A stretch of 64,000 bases of DNA from a virus. The notes under the pieces are model-generated. The model was given only the letters and a program-made list of their open reading frames with translations. It searched no databases and had not been told where the DNA came from. Positions 24,798 through 32,889 of this stretch are shown piece after piece. Position numbers and translations under genes: made by a program. How positions within the stretch are numbered: the stretch's first letter is position 1; every line of letters begins with the position of its first letter. The DNA lies in IMG/VR virus record IMGVR_UViG_3300023174_000056, positions 62,001-126,000 of that record, one strand, 5' to 3'.

Positions 24798-25301
24798 TTA
24801 TTTAGACTTTACATTCATTAGCCATCTTTTGGCAATATCTGCAAATTGTTCTTGTTCTGAGTCGTAGACCTTAACATCGCCACGATCTATTTGAACTCCA
24901 CCGATTTTATAAATTTGCACTGCATTTACGTAACAAGTTCTACGGTTAGCTGATTGAACAAGAATTTGAATGTCTCCTTCTTCAACTAAATTAAGGCTAG
25001 ATTTCATTAATTTACGATATTCTTCTTTGATGTGCTTATTTACTTGTTTTACGGTATCTCTAATGTCAGTTTCAAAATTTTTATCATGTACTTTTACTAG
25101 TGGCATTTCTGAATGGTATTTCAAGATCAACCTATCACCTTGGTATTGTACTCCAAAACCGTCCATAACTCTTGGATCATAAATTGAAACACCTTGCACT
25201 AGGTCGTGTGTTTCTCTTTTAAGACCAAATTCTGCACCACCATGATGCTTTGATTTAATTGCTTCTGAGATTCCTGTGATTACTTCTAGGATACTAGCCA
25301 T
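24798..25301 (-). CDS. Packaging-module protein of unknown function
   Basis: 167 residues, soluble, mixed alpha-beta. It reads MASILEVITGISEAIKSKHHGGAEFG, then YQGDRLILKYHSEMPLVKVHDKNF, a helical KQVNKHIKEEYRKLMKSSLNL, and EGDIQILVQSANRRTCYVNAVQIYKIGG. I recognise no family. It is the gene directly upstream of the large terminase, where T4 has the small terminase gp16, but it lacks the long coiled-coil expected for gp16, so I do not call it that. Strong GAGGAT site. Confidence 0.55.
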   Translation of the reverse strand: MASILEVITGISEAIKSKHHGGAEFGLKRETHDLVQGVSIYDPRVMDGFGVQYQGDRLILKYHSEMPLVKVHDKNFETDIRDTVKQVNKHIKEEYRKLMKSSLNLVEEGDIQILVQSANRRTCYVNAVQIYKIGGVQIDRGDVKVYDSEQEQFADIAKRWLMNVKSK

Positions 25302-25303
25302 TT

Positions 25304-25642
25304 TTATTTATCCTCTAACTTGCACATATAACATCTATAGCAAGTTTTAAATTTATTTAAGTATAGATCGTCACGCTTGTCAAAAGAATATTTTTTACAT
25401 AAAGAACATTCTTTATCTATATTTTTATTAATTAGTTTCTTTGGTAATAAAACTCCGTCAACCTCTACTTTTTCCTTGTTTTGTTCATTTTTATACTTTT
25501 TATCTATAAAATGTTTTTGGTCTTCTATAAATTGCTTTTCTTTTTCTTCATTCCAAAATTGTTTTGGGTTATATGTAGCCTGTTCCCCATATTTTTCTTT
25601 AACAGCTTTCTCTAAAGCTTGAACAAAATTTAAATCTCTCAT
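25304..25642 (-). CDS. Small zinc-ribbon protein
   Basis: 112 residues. The C-terminus has CSLCKKYSFDKRDDLYLNKF then CYRCYMC, giving C-x2-C and C-x2-C-x2-C clusters that could bind zinc. The N-terminal half is a charged helix (residues ~15-65) including FWNEEKEKQFIEDQKHFIDKKY. It lies two genes before the large terminase, so binding to DNA or to the terminase is possible, but no known family is recognised. CAGGTC site; it overlaps the upstream gene by four bases. Confidence 0.55.
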   Translation of the reverse strand: MRDLNFVQALEKAVKEKYGEQATYNPKQFWNEEKEKQFIEDQKHFIDKKYKNEQNKEKVEVDGVLLPKKLINKNIDKECSLCKKYSFDKRDDLYLNKFKTCYRCYMCKLEDK

Positions 25643-26103
25643 TTTGTGACCTGCACTGCTGCATAAAATATAGCTATTGAAGCAGCGAACCCTAAAATAA
25701 AACCTCCAACTAACTTTACATCACTCCATTTTTGTTCTGAGGATAGTTGGTCTATTCTATCTTGTCTTATTTTTAATAAACTTTCATACATATCTTTATT
25801 GATAGCTAGTTCTATTTCTTTCTTCTTAGTTAAAGTTTCTAGTTCTAGGTCTTTCTTCTTTAGTTCTGTATTAAAAGATAATTTTAATTTAGCTAATTCT
25901 TGTTCACGCTCTGTTATTAATTTTACCATAGCGTCTTTATGCAGCAAAAAACCATCGTAAGGGGCTGGTTCTTCCTGTCTAAGCTCTATGTAATCTCCAT
26001 CGTTGTCGTCGTCGGCAACGTCTTCATTTTCAGCAATGGCTGGTAGTGCCGTCAAATAAGAAGACAGCACAATTAAAGCTAATAACTTTTTTAAAAAAAC
26101 CAT
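25639..26103 (-). CDS. Signal peptide, coiled coil and C-terminal membrane segment (spanin-like candidate)
   Basis: 154 residues. An N-terminal signal peptide (KKLLALIVLSSYLTALPAIA) with a likely cut after AIA is followed by an acidic stretch, a coiled coil from about residue 60 to 125 (LITEREQELAKLKLSFNTELKKKDLELETL) and a C-terminal membrane helix (GFILGFAASIAIFYAAVQV). An exported coiled coil anchored at one end fits a spanin or other envelope-spanning lysis protein. No lipobox Cys is present at the cut site, so it is not a typical u-spanin. The two upstream genes are also small membrane proteins. Confidence 0.5.
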   Translation of the reverse strand: MVFLKKLLALIVLSSYLTALPAIAENEDVADDDNDGDYIELRQEEPAPYDGFLLHKDAMVKLITEREQELAKLKLSFNTELKKKDLELETLTKKKEIELAINKDMYESLLKIRQDRIDQLSSEQKWSDVKLVGGFILGFAASIAIFYAAVQVTK

Positions 26104-26459
26104 TACTTCGATGGTCCCTTCTTTTTCTTTTTTTCCTTTAATCCAAGGACTGCTTTTGCTTCTTTTTTAACCTCTTCTGAGGGTGCTTTTTTTAACTTTT
26201 CTACCTTTTCTTTTGTTTCAGCTTCAAGTTTTGCTTCTGCCTCTTTCTTTTCTTCTTCAAGCTTGGCTTCCGCTGCCTTTTTTTCTGCTTCAAGTTTTGC
26301 TGTTTCGGCAGCTAATTTTGCTGCTGCATCATTTTTTACTTCTTCTTCTTTTACAACTTGCTCTTGCTTTGCCCATTCATCTTGAACGTGCTTACGCCAA
26401 GCTGCAACACCAACAAGCAAGCCAGCAATTACGACACCAACCAATAATTTAAATTTCAT
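26103..26459 (-). CDS. Membrane-anchored Lys/Glu-rich coiled-coil protein
   Basis: 118 residues from the ATG at 26459, chosen because AGGAG lies eight bases before it; upstream starts (ATG 26495, TTG 26507) overlap the preceding gene and have poorer sites. An N-terminal membrane helix (LLVGVVIAGLLVGVAAW) is followed by a long highly charged coiled coil of Ala, Lys and Glu heptads (EEKKEAEAKLEAE) and a basic end (KEKKKKKGPSK). This resembles the inner-membrane spanin layout (type II anchor plus periplasmic coil), though the composition is low-complexity. Placed between a holin-like and a spanin-like gene. Confidence 0.5.
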   Translation of the reverse strand: MKFKLLVGVVIAGLLVGVAAWRKHVQDEWAKQEQVVKEEEVKNDAAAKLAAETAKLEAEKKAAEAKLEEEKKEAEAKLEAETKEKVEKLKKAPSEEVKKEAKAVLGLKEKKKKKGPSK

Positions 26460-26496
26460 GATAGCCTCTCCTAGCATTTTTTTTAATGTTTCCATG

Positions 26497-26793
26497 TTAT
26501 TTTCCAACTCCCTTCCACTTTGTGGCTAAATCTGTAACTCCTTGAACTCCAATATAACCTAATGATATTGCCATCCATTCGTCTGGCGTAATTTTTCCAA
26601 GGCCTAAGAATGCAGTTGATACAATCCATACAAGTAATTTTCTTGATAAGATTTTTTCAGACACAACATCAATTAAACCAACACCTTCTTTTTGAGCTTT
26701 TTCCATTTCTTCCTCAATTTCTTTTTTTAAGCTACCTAAAATACCAGTGTTAGAGGCATCTTCTGATTTTATCTTACTTCTTCCCTCTGCCAT
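26497..26793 (-). CDS. Holin-like small membrane protein
   Basis: 98 residues. A charged helical N-terminus (residues 1-45) is followed by two hydrophobic segments, KLLVWIVSTAFLGLG and WMAISLGYIGVQGV, separated by a short KITPDE turn, and a charged end. The RKLLV...GKIT-D-W...YIGVQ layout resembles small phage holins with two membrane helices. It is first of three small membrane-protein genes between the recombination nuclease and the packaging genes. No endolysin is encoded within the window, so the lysis role is inferred from topology. Strong AAGGAG site. Confidence 0.45.
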   Translation of the reverse strand: MAEGRSKIKSEDASNTGILGSLKKEIEEEMEKAQKEGVGLIDVVSEKILSRKLLVWIVSTAFLGLGKITPDEWMAISLGYIGVQGVTDLATKWKGVGK

Positions 26794-26804
26794 TTTACAT
26801 CTCC

Positions 26805-29800
26805 TTATTGATTAATATGTGCAAATCCATTAATTTTATCAATTGTAATTTGCATATCAACACAATCTTTTAAACTATCAAGATGTGAAATAAGAATAAC
26901 AGTCTTGAAGTATGATTTAATTAGTTCTAAAATGCGAACAAAGCCATCCATATTTTCTTCGTCAAGAGCAGTCCCTGGTTCGTCTAGGATGAAGATATCA
27001 CCTTTTGGAAGCGTTGTTACACTCAAAAGTGCCAATCTTATTGCCGTTGATGCGATTGTTTTTTCAGCACCGCTACCCATTTCTAGTGGGCGAGCATCAT
27101 ATTTTGGATGTTTAATCATAATGTCTAATTTATCATCATCATTTTCTAAGAAAACTCCAAATTCAACGATATTTGTTAATATTTTAGCAATTTCACCATT
27201 AATTTCTGGTAGTTTTTGTTTAATAATTTCATAAGAAATACCGCTTGGATGCATACATGACTGATAAAGGTCATATGCAGCATATTCTTTACGCAAATTA
27301 TCAAGATCAACTTTTTGTTTCTTTAAATTTTCTAATTTTTCCGTAACGGATCCATGTTTTCTATGAGCGTCAATGATTTCTGCTTCACAGTTTTTGATAT
27401 CTTTTGTTGTAGAATTAAACTGAGAGCGGCAAATTTCACGTTCGTTAAATACTGTTCCGTAATTTTCAATTGCTTCTCTATTATCGATGTAATTTTGGAG
27501 TTTTTGCTCATATTCGCCAATTTGTTTAGTTGTTTTTTCAATTGAGACATTGTTTTTTTCAATTTTTAGCTCATTCAAGCTTAAATGCTTCTCACTTTCA
27601 ATTTTCTTTTGAGAAATTTTACTTTGTTTATTAGAAAGTTCTGCGACTTTTGCATCTAATTCATCGTATCGATCATTTAATTGTTGTAATTCGTTGTTTT
27701 TACCATCAAATTTTGCATTTAGTAGCGGATATTGTGTTTTGACACCAAAGGCGTCCTTAATAAACTTGCAACTTGGGAATGAATCGCCGCATGGAACGCT
27801 TTCTAATAGCTCTAATTTATGTTTCGCAGAGCTTAATTGCGATGAGAGAGTAGAAATCTCTTTCTCAAGAGGTAAAATTTTGTTGTTAAGCTCTTCTATT
27901 TCGATACGACCATCAGAAATAGACTTAACATCTATCGTTGCTAACAATTCATCCGCTTTTTTAATGATATTTGCGAGTCTTTCATTATCTTTTTCTAAAG
28001 TATCGTTCTCGCTCTGCATTGAGGCTACAGAAGTCTTTAGGTTTTTAACTGATGCCGTTGTAGAATTGTAATCAATAACTTCCGCTGGAACGCTCGTAAG
28101 GGCTTTATTGAGTGTACAAAGCCTTTCATTGATGCTCGCTAAGTCTCTTTTTAGCTTTTCTACACTTTCTGTCTTTTCTTTGACAAGATTTTCGGCAGCA
28201 ACAACTTCTAATTCGGTTGTAGCGATATCTCTATCGTAGTTATTACCTTCAAGTTTCTTTAGGAGGCTTTTAACTTCAGCAGATTCTTCTTTTGCAAGCT
28301 TATACTTTTTTTCAAAGTTCTCAAGATCAAGGAATTTAGCAAGAATTTGCTTACGGTTTGTCGATCCTTCACCAATAAATGACAAATATCCAAATTGACT
28401 TGCCATAGAAGTCAAGAAAAAGTCATCAATTGTACCAAAGAAACGACGAATGTTCTTGTCAGTATCGTTACGAGCAAGACCATTTAATGATTCGCCGCTT
28501 GTTGTAAACTCAACATCGGTTTTTGCTTCAGTTGTTGTTACACCCTTTAGCTTTTTTGTATACTTTTCTGATGTTCTCGTGATTGTATAAGTTTCGTCGT
28601 CGATCTCAACCTCTACCTTGCCAGTACCTTTTTCACGGTTTTGATTAATAATATTGATATTTTTACGATTATTTTTGCTTGTTGTGTTATAGATAGTATA
28701 AAGCAACGAATCAATTACAGAGCTTTTACCGCTGTAATTTTTACCAAAAATACCAACGATACCATTTAAATTTTCAAAATCAATTTTATTACCTTCGCCG
28801 TAATTAAAAAGATTATCCCATTCTAATGTTTTTAATTTCCAATTAACGTTACGCAGTACTTCTTCGCTTTCTTCAAGGTATGAAGAAAACTTCTTGTTGA
28901 GTGCAACAACCTTTTCTAATACTTCCTCTTCAGCCTTGAAGTCTTTTAGATAATTACGGATCAATTTTTCTTGAACAGAAAGATCTCGCAAGTTTTCCGA
29001 CTGTGTTACTAACTCACTTACGCTCTCTGTATCAAAACTAGAAGTCGCTTTATTTAGGAAAGTAACGCTTTCTGGCGTATATCTTGATTTAACTACCTGT
29101 GTAGCCTTCTTGATTTTTTCTAAAGAAATACTTTTATCTGCAATAATACGAATTCTTGCGCCATCTTTTACTTGAACTTGTGGAATTTCTCCATTTTCAT
29201 CAAGATTAATTGTAAAAAATGGTCTTGGATTAGGAATTGCGTAGTGTACACAAGAAAATTCATCTTTACTTTCGATATCCCAAATTAAAAAACCCTTATC
29301 GTCAGTTTCGCCAAAGTTCTGCTGAACTGTTGAACCGGGATAACGAACCCGCCCAGCAACATCTAATGTTTGATTTGTTTTATGAATGTCACCAAGAAAT
29401 GCAAAATCATGGCCTTCAAAGATATCTACAGAATAATCGCCATGTTCCATCACATAGCCAATATCGGTTTGGACACCAGAAACCGAACCGTGAAACAAGG
29501 CAACATTAATTTTGTTATGATCGCTTGGTTTTACCCAATTTTCTTCGTCAAAAACACTCATAACATTAAAAGTTAGTTGGTCATTGACTTGTACCTCACC
29601 AGCATTTTTTAGTAGAGAAAGATTTGACAAATTGAGAGCATTTACAATTGGCGTAATTGCATCTTGACGACTATCATTACGTAAATTACCATCATGATTA
29701 CCAAGAATAATATATGTTGGAGCAATAGTGGCTAGATTCTTAAAAAAATCGCTAGCCATTTCAACAAATTCTGGGCTAATTTGCGTTTTTGTGTGGGCGA

Positions 29801-29933
29801 TGTCGCCGCAATGAACGATATAATCTACTTTTTGCTCTCTTAAAATATCATAAATTTTTGAAAAGATTTCACGATATTCGTCGTGGTACTTTAGGTTTTT
29901 AATGTGCGTGTCTGCAAGATGCGCTATTTTCAT
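26805..29933 (-). CDS. Fused SbcD-SbcC type recombination nuclease (gp47 + gp46)
   Basis: 1042 residues combining two usually separate proteins. Residues 1-~350 are the Mre11/SbcD calcineurin-like nuclease: LADTH (D8, H10), CGDIAH (D44), GNHD (N79-D81), then LFHGSV and FLGDIHK. Residues ~365-1042 are Rad50/SbcC: Walker A GKNYSGKSS near 398, coiled coils, a hook region VPCGDSFPSCKF near 715 with C-x6-C instead of the usual C-x2-C, ABC signature LEMGSGAEKT near 953, and Walker B FILDEPGTALDEEN near 985 followed by a switch His in ISHLD. It processes DNA ends for recombination-dependent replication, as T4 gp46/47 do. AGAGGG site; preceded by terminator 29944-29977. Confidence 0.92.
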   Translation of the reverse strand: MKIAHLADTHIKNLKYHDEYREIFSKIYDILREQKVDYIVHCGDIAHTKTQISPEFVEMASDFFKNLATIAPTYIILGNHDGNLRNDSRQDAITPIVNALNLSNLSLLKNAGEVQVNDQLTFNVMSVFDEENWVKPSDHNKINVALFHGSVSGVQTDIGYVMEHGDYSVDIFEGHDFAFLGDIHKTNQTLDVAGRVRYPGSTVQQNFGETDDKGFLIWDIESKDEFSCVHYAIPNPRPFFTINLDENGEIPQVQVKDGARIRIIADKSISLEKIKKATQVVKSRYTPESVTFLNKATSSFDTESVSELVTQSENLRDLSVQEKLIRNYLKDFKAEEEVLEKVVALNKKFSSYLEESEEVLRNVNWKLKTLEWDNLFNYGEGNKIDFENLNGIVGIFGKNYSGKSSVIDSLLYTIYNTTSKNNRKNINIINQNREKGTGKVEVEIDDETYTITRTSEKYTKKLKGVTTTEAKTDVEFTTSGESLNGLARNDTDKNIRRFFGTIDDFFLTSMASQFGYLSFIGEGSTNRKQILAKFLDLENFEKKYKLAKEESAEVKSLLKKLEGNNYDRDIATTELEVVAAENLVKEKTESVEKLKRDLASINERLCTLNKALTSVPAEVIDYNSTTASVKNLKTSVASMQSENDTLEKDNERLANIIKKADELLATIDVKSISDGRIEIEELNNKILPLEKEISTLSSQLSSAKHKLELLESVPCGDSFPSCKFIKDAFGVKTQYPLLNAKFDGKNNELQQLNDRYDELDAKVAELSNKQSKISQKKIESEKHLSLNELKIEKNNVSIEKTTKQIGEYEQKLQNYIDNREAIENYGTVFNEREICRSQFNSTTKDIKNCEAEIIDAHRKHGSVTEKLENLKKQKVDLDNLRKEYAAYDLYQSCMHPSGISYEIIKQKLPEINGEIAKILTNIVEFGVFLENDDDKLDIMIKHPKYDARPLEMGSGAEKTIASTAIRLALLSVTTLPKGDIFILDEPGTALDEENMDGFVRILELIKSYFKTVILISHLDSLKDCVDMQITIDKINGFAHINQ

Positions 29934-29943
29934 ACAACCCTCT

Positions 29944-29977
29944 AAAAAAAGACTCTGCTGGCTTGAACAGCAGAGTC
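29944..29977 (-). terminator. Rho-independent terminator between tagged gene and SbcDC gene
   Basis: Ten-base stem GACTCTGCTG / CAGCAGAGTC with a 7-base loop, followed on the minus strand by seven T. It overlaps the leader of the SbcDC gene, ending about 11 bases before its ATG, so it may also act as an attenuator for that gene. Confidence 0.9.
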
Positions 29978-30003
29978 AGTATACAACAGAGAAAATTTCT
30001 TGT

Positions 30004-30453
30004 CTACTCTTGAACCCAGTTTTTTTTGTAAAGATACACTGGCTCACCTTTTCTAGAGCTTTTTGTTTGCGGAGATCGCAAAAATTCTGCATCTTGATCT
30101 ATGTTAGGGTTATGATCTATTTGTGGAAAATGTGCAAATGCATTAATATTTTTTTCTTCACCACCAATAATTTTTACTATTTCATTATGTAATTGAGCGC
30201 AACGAATATAAAAATTTTGATCTACTTCCCTGTCTGGGTCTAACATATTGATCGCTAGACTTGGATTTACACCAATTTCTTCAAATGATTTAATCAAATC
30301 TTGAACAATATTTTCTTTATTAGCAGGGTCATCTGCTAATTGTATTCCTTTTATGAATAAATTAATAACTTTCCGTTTTATAGCATCGCTATAAAGCGTG
30401 TTTTGTATTTCTTCTTTTATTATTTGCTTTATGTAATTTATTTTAATTTTCAT
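30004..30453 (-). CDS. Tagged small protein next to the primase gene
   Basis: 149 residues, function unknown. The N-terminus MKIKINYIKQIIKEEIQNTL follows the same amphipathic pattern (KQIIKEE) as the 10281-10682 and 19318-19839 products. The rest is helical and mostly acidic: FIKGIQLADDPANKENIVQDLIKSFEEIG, then YIRCAQLHNEIVKIIGGEE. It overlaps the end of the primase gene by four bases and is followed by a strong terminator. If the tag directs proteins into the prohead, this would be a third such product, oddly placed in the replication island. Confidence 0.5.
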   Translation of the reverse strand: MKIKINYIKQIIKEEIQNTLYSDAIKRKVINLFIKGIQLADDPANKENIVQDLIKSFEEIGVNPSLAINMLDPDREVDQNFYIRCAQLHNEIVKIIGGEEKNINAFAHFPQIDHNPNIDQDAEFLRSPQTKSSRKGEPVYLYKKNWVQE

Positions 30454-31394
30454 AAATTAACCAACTTGTTTAATAAAAAATAATCTTTTCCATTAATTAG
30501 TTTTGCTTTTGATTTACATTCTAAGAATTGTTCGTGAGACATATCTCCTACGTCTATTCCGAATGGAATATCAATTTTATAAACCTCGGCGTCGTATTGT
30601 ATTAAATCTAAAATAAGACGTTCCGCCTTTTTCTCTGCATCTGGATCTAATGCAATATAAACGGCTGGATCGTTCTTGATGATCTCTTTAAAGAGTCTGG
30701 AATTTTCCCGCATTGTGGAACCAAGAATAGGGATTGCATTTTTAGCTTTAATTGCATCAAAAACACCTTCAACGATTGTAACATCTTCACTCCAATCAAT
30801 ATAAAGTTCATTAAAAACTAAATCTTTAGTTACATCTGGATTTTTATACTTGGACCAGCCGCCGCCGTCATAACGTCTGCCTATATAATAATTAACTTTT
30901 CCTTGGATATTAAATGATGGGATAATAACCCTGCTTTCATATTCGCCAGATACAGCGTATCCCATCTTCCAAAAAAGAATGTCTTGCTGAGTTATGCCAC
31001 GTTCTCGCAAATATCTACGTGCGGGTAAGGAAGTGAGAGATGGATCACGGCTACAAAGCGTTTGAAACTCTACTGGAAGCTCTGGCAATTCTTCATTCTC
31101 TTCTGCTACTTCGGTAAAATCAAAAATTTTTTCATAATCTGAAATCTCAACGACGCCGTTAAGTTCATTCCATGCACGATTATGGTTAAAATTACCAAGA
31201 CGTACAACAATTCTGCGAATAGTAGAACCATTCCAATCACAAACCCAGCACTTAAATTTATCTTTGCTAAGATTGACAGAAAGCTTTTTTTTGTGGTGCT
31301 TACATTTTGGACAAAAGAATAAGTATTCATTCCCAACATGGCTACAATTACCAAGAATTTCTTTTAAGATATTTAATTTTTTTGTTTCTGACAT
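30450..31394 (-). CDS. DNA primase (DnaG-type, gp61-like)
   Basis: 314 residues. An N-terminal zinc-binding domain has CPKCKHH (C28, C31) and CWVC (C49, C52). The middle contains YLRERGITQQDILFWKMGYAVSGEYESRVIIPSFN, as in DnaG-type catalytic cores. The TOPRIM part has VTIVEGVFDAIKA with the key Glu and VYIALDPDAEKKA with the DxD residues. It makes RNA primers for the lagging strand. It lacks any helicase domain, so a separate helicase must lie elsewhere. It overlaps the RuvC-like gene by 22 bases. Confidence 0.85.
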   Translation of the reverse strand: MSETKKLNILKEILGNCSHVGNEYLFFCPKCKHHKKKLSVNLSKDKFKCWVCDWNGSTIRRIVVRLGNFNHNRAWNELNGVVEISDYEKIFDFTEVAEENEELPELPVEFQTLCSRDPSLTSLPARRYLRERGITQQDILFWKMGYAVSGEYESRVIIPSFNIQGKVNYYIGRRYDGGGWSKYKNPDVTKDLVFNELYIDWSEDVTIVEGVFDAIKAKNAIPILGSTMRENSRLFKEIIKNDPAVYIALDPDAEKKAERLILDLIQYDAEVYKIDIPFGIDVGDMSHEQFLECKSKAKLINGKDYFLLNKLVNL

Positions 31395-31903
31395 AGGATG
31401 TACCCTGCTTTTGCAATTACATATGAATCAGCACGATCATATGTCCCAGGCTTGGGGTTGCCATGAGCAGTATACTCTACTTTAAATGTCGGTTCAAGAG
31501 CAAGAATATGCTTGAGGACTATTTCTTTTGCATTTTGGCCTTTTTCTACTTTAATATCTAGCTTTTTACGAGCAGAAGAAGCGCCAATATATTGTGGTTC
31601 TTTACCAAAAATTTCACAACAAATCCAACTAACTATACCATTAAATTTTCCAAGAGTCAAGATAACTTGTGCGCTGCTGAGTCCGGGTCTAAAAGCATTA
31701 AGCGACTGTTCAATATAAACTTCTTTTATGTTATATAAAAGTTTTATTTGCTGTAGCCGGTCTTTAACAACTTGTGCTTTTTGAAACATTGTTTCAAGTT
31801 TTTTAGAATCAAGACGTATTGCTTCATTATGCAAAATAATTCCGTCATCTCTAAGAACGGTAAAGCCAGTTATTGAAGTGCTTATATCTAATCCAAGTAT
31901 CAT
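31373..31903 (-). CDS. RuvC-like Holliday junction resolvase
   Basis: 176 residues. The fold start MILGLDISTSITGFTVL carries the first catalytic Asp (D6); YIEQSLNAF supplies E65; the C-terminal YDRADSYVIAKAGY provides D156 and D159. This is the RNase H-like four-acid pattern of RuvC. Length matches RuvC (173 residues in E. coli). T4 uses a different resolvase, gp49, so this phage replaces endonuclease VII by a RuvC type or adds to it. The protein likely resolves branched DNA before packaging. No clear ribosome site; seven bases from the upstream gene. Confidence 0.82.
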   Translation of the reverse strand: MILGLDISTSITGFTVLRDDGIILHNEAIRLDSKKLETMFQKAQVVKDRLQQIKLLYNIKEVYIEQSLNAFRPGLSSAQVILTLGKFNGIVSWICCEIFGKEPQYIGASSARKKLDIKVEKGQNAKEIVLKHILALEPTFKVEYTAHGNPKPGTYDRADSYVIAKAGYILCQKQKN

Positions 31904-31909
31904 AATATT

Positions 31910-32632
31910 TTATAGTATCACATAATCATCTGGGTTTTCATTATTTGCTAATAATTTATACTCATCCGTGTTTGTTAAGGCTGGTGCCGAAATATCAATA
32001 AAAATATTACCACCAGATACATAACTTTCAACAGCAACTAAATCGTTAGTCCATCTGCCATTATCTTTTATATATACATTTATATTTAAGAAATCTATTG
32101 AAGATGTAGGAAAAGAAGCTGCTCCATATGCAAAATTTGGCAACATAACTGTTTTAAATCCATCTATGTCAAAATAGCCAACTTCTTGGTATTTTAATCT
32201 TGCATGAGCATTTTTAACCTCTACGCCTATATTAGCATTGCCAGCGTATTCAGCATAAGACGCTGTACCAAATAAGTTACCAGTTATATTTGGTGCGACT
32301 AAGCTCTCTGAAACGTAGAGATAAGAAGAAGATATAGTGCCAATTACCAGAGGGTCTTTCAAGGCAATTGGATTTTCAAGCATACCACTACCAGTAACAG
32401 AACCAGTAGTGTAAATATTTAAATAATAGTCCGGTACATTTAACGCATACGACGCAGTACCATATAGTCGGCCTTCAATGCCAGCAGAAGCAGTTAATGG
32501 CAAAGACGTAATAACAACGCCGTCTTCTAAAGTACCGCTAACCTTGAAGAGTATATTGCCGTCTTGATCTTGTTTTAAAATCTGCTTTTTAGTTAGCAGA
32601 TCCGATAAAACTTTTACTGGCTTATTCGCCAT
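31910..32632 (-). CDS. Fibre-like virion protein
   Basis: 240 residues. The start MANKPVKVLSDLLTKKQILKQD resembles the start of the 820-residue fibre gene (MANPLKVLTDLIVSGS). The body contains the GTASYA / SSSYLYVSESL repeats typical of phage beta-fibre proteins, and the last ~90 residues form a separate beta domain with DGRWTNDLVAVESYVSGGNIFIDISAPAL, which resembles the C-terminal MWTNDLVSVQVEAVSSGSVWYPKFTISAPAL of the 33178-35640 product. The shared N- and C-termini make these two genes paralogues with a different number of middle repeats. GAGGAG site. Confidence 0.6.
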   Translation of the reverse strand: MANKPVKVLSDLLTKKQILKQDQDGNILFKVSGTLEDGVVITSLPLTASAGIEGRLYGTASYALNVPDYYLNIYTTGSVTGSGMLENPIALKDPLVIGTISSSYLYVSESLVAPNITGNLFGTASYAEYAGNANIGVEVKNAHARLKYQEVGYFDIDGFKTVMLPNFAYGAASFPTSSIDFLNINVYIKDNGRWTNDLVAVESYVSGGNIFIDISAPALTNTDEYKLLANNENPDDYVIL

Positions 32633-32634
32633 TA

Positions 32635-32889
32635 TTACTCCTCAATTCCGTACTGTTTCTTGATATCTTTAAGATTGGTTATAAAATCTTTTTGAACGCC
32701 AACCAAGCGAATATTTCTCTCTAATATATCTTTAATTAGTTGTAGGTACTTCTTTTGAGCGTTTAAATTTTCAAGAGCATCCTGTTTAGAAACCTTCTCT
32801 TTGTCTAATCTAAGACGGAAATCTTTTAATTTACCCCTGATTACATATACCCAATTAGCCACCTGAATAAAATTAAAGTTATACTTCAT
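32635..32889 (-). CDS. Small coiled-coil protein
   Basis: 84 residues, helical and basic (QVANWVYVIRGKLKDFRLRLDKEKVSKQDALENLNAQKKYLQLIKDILERN). No family is recognised. It overlaps the upstream 67-codon gene by 11 bases and has a GAGGAAG site. It may be a chaperone for the neighbouring fibre genes; that is a guess from position. Confidence 0.5.
   Translation of the reverse strand: MKYNFNFIQVANWVYVIRGKLKDFRLRLDKEKVSKQDALENLNAQKKYLQLIKDILERNIRLVGVQKDFITNLKDIKKQYGIEE

Noticed and set aside
24798-25301. Small terminase gp16
   Set aside because: Position fits but the long coiled coil and DNA-binding features of gp16 are not visible, so it is left unassigned.
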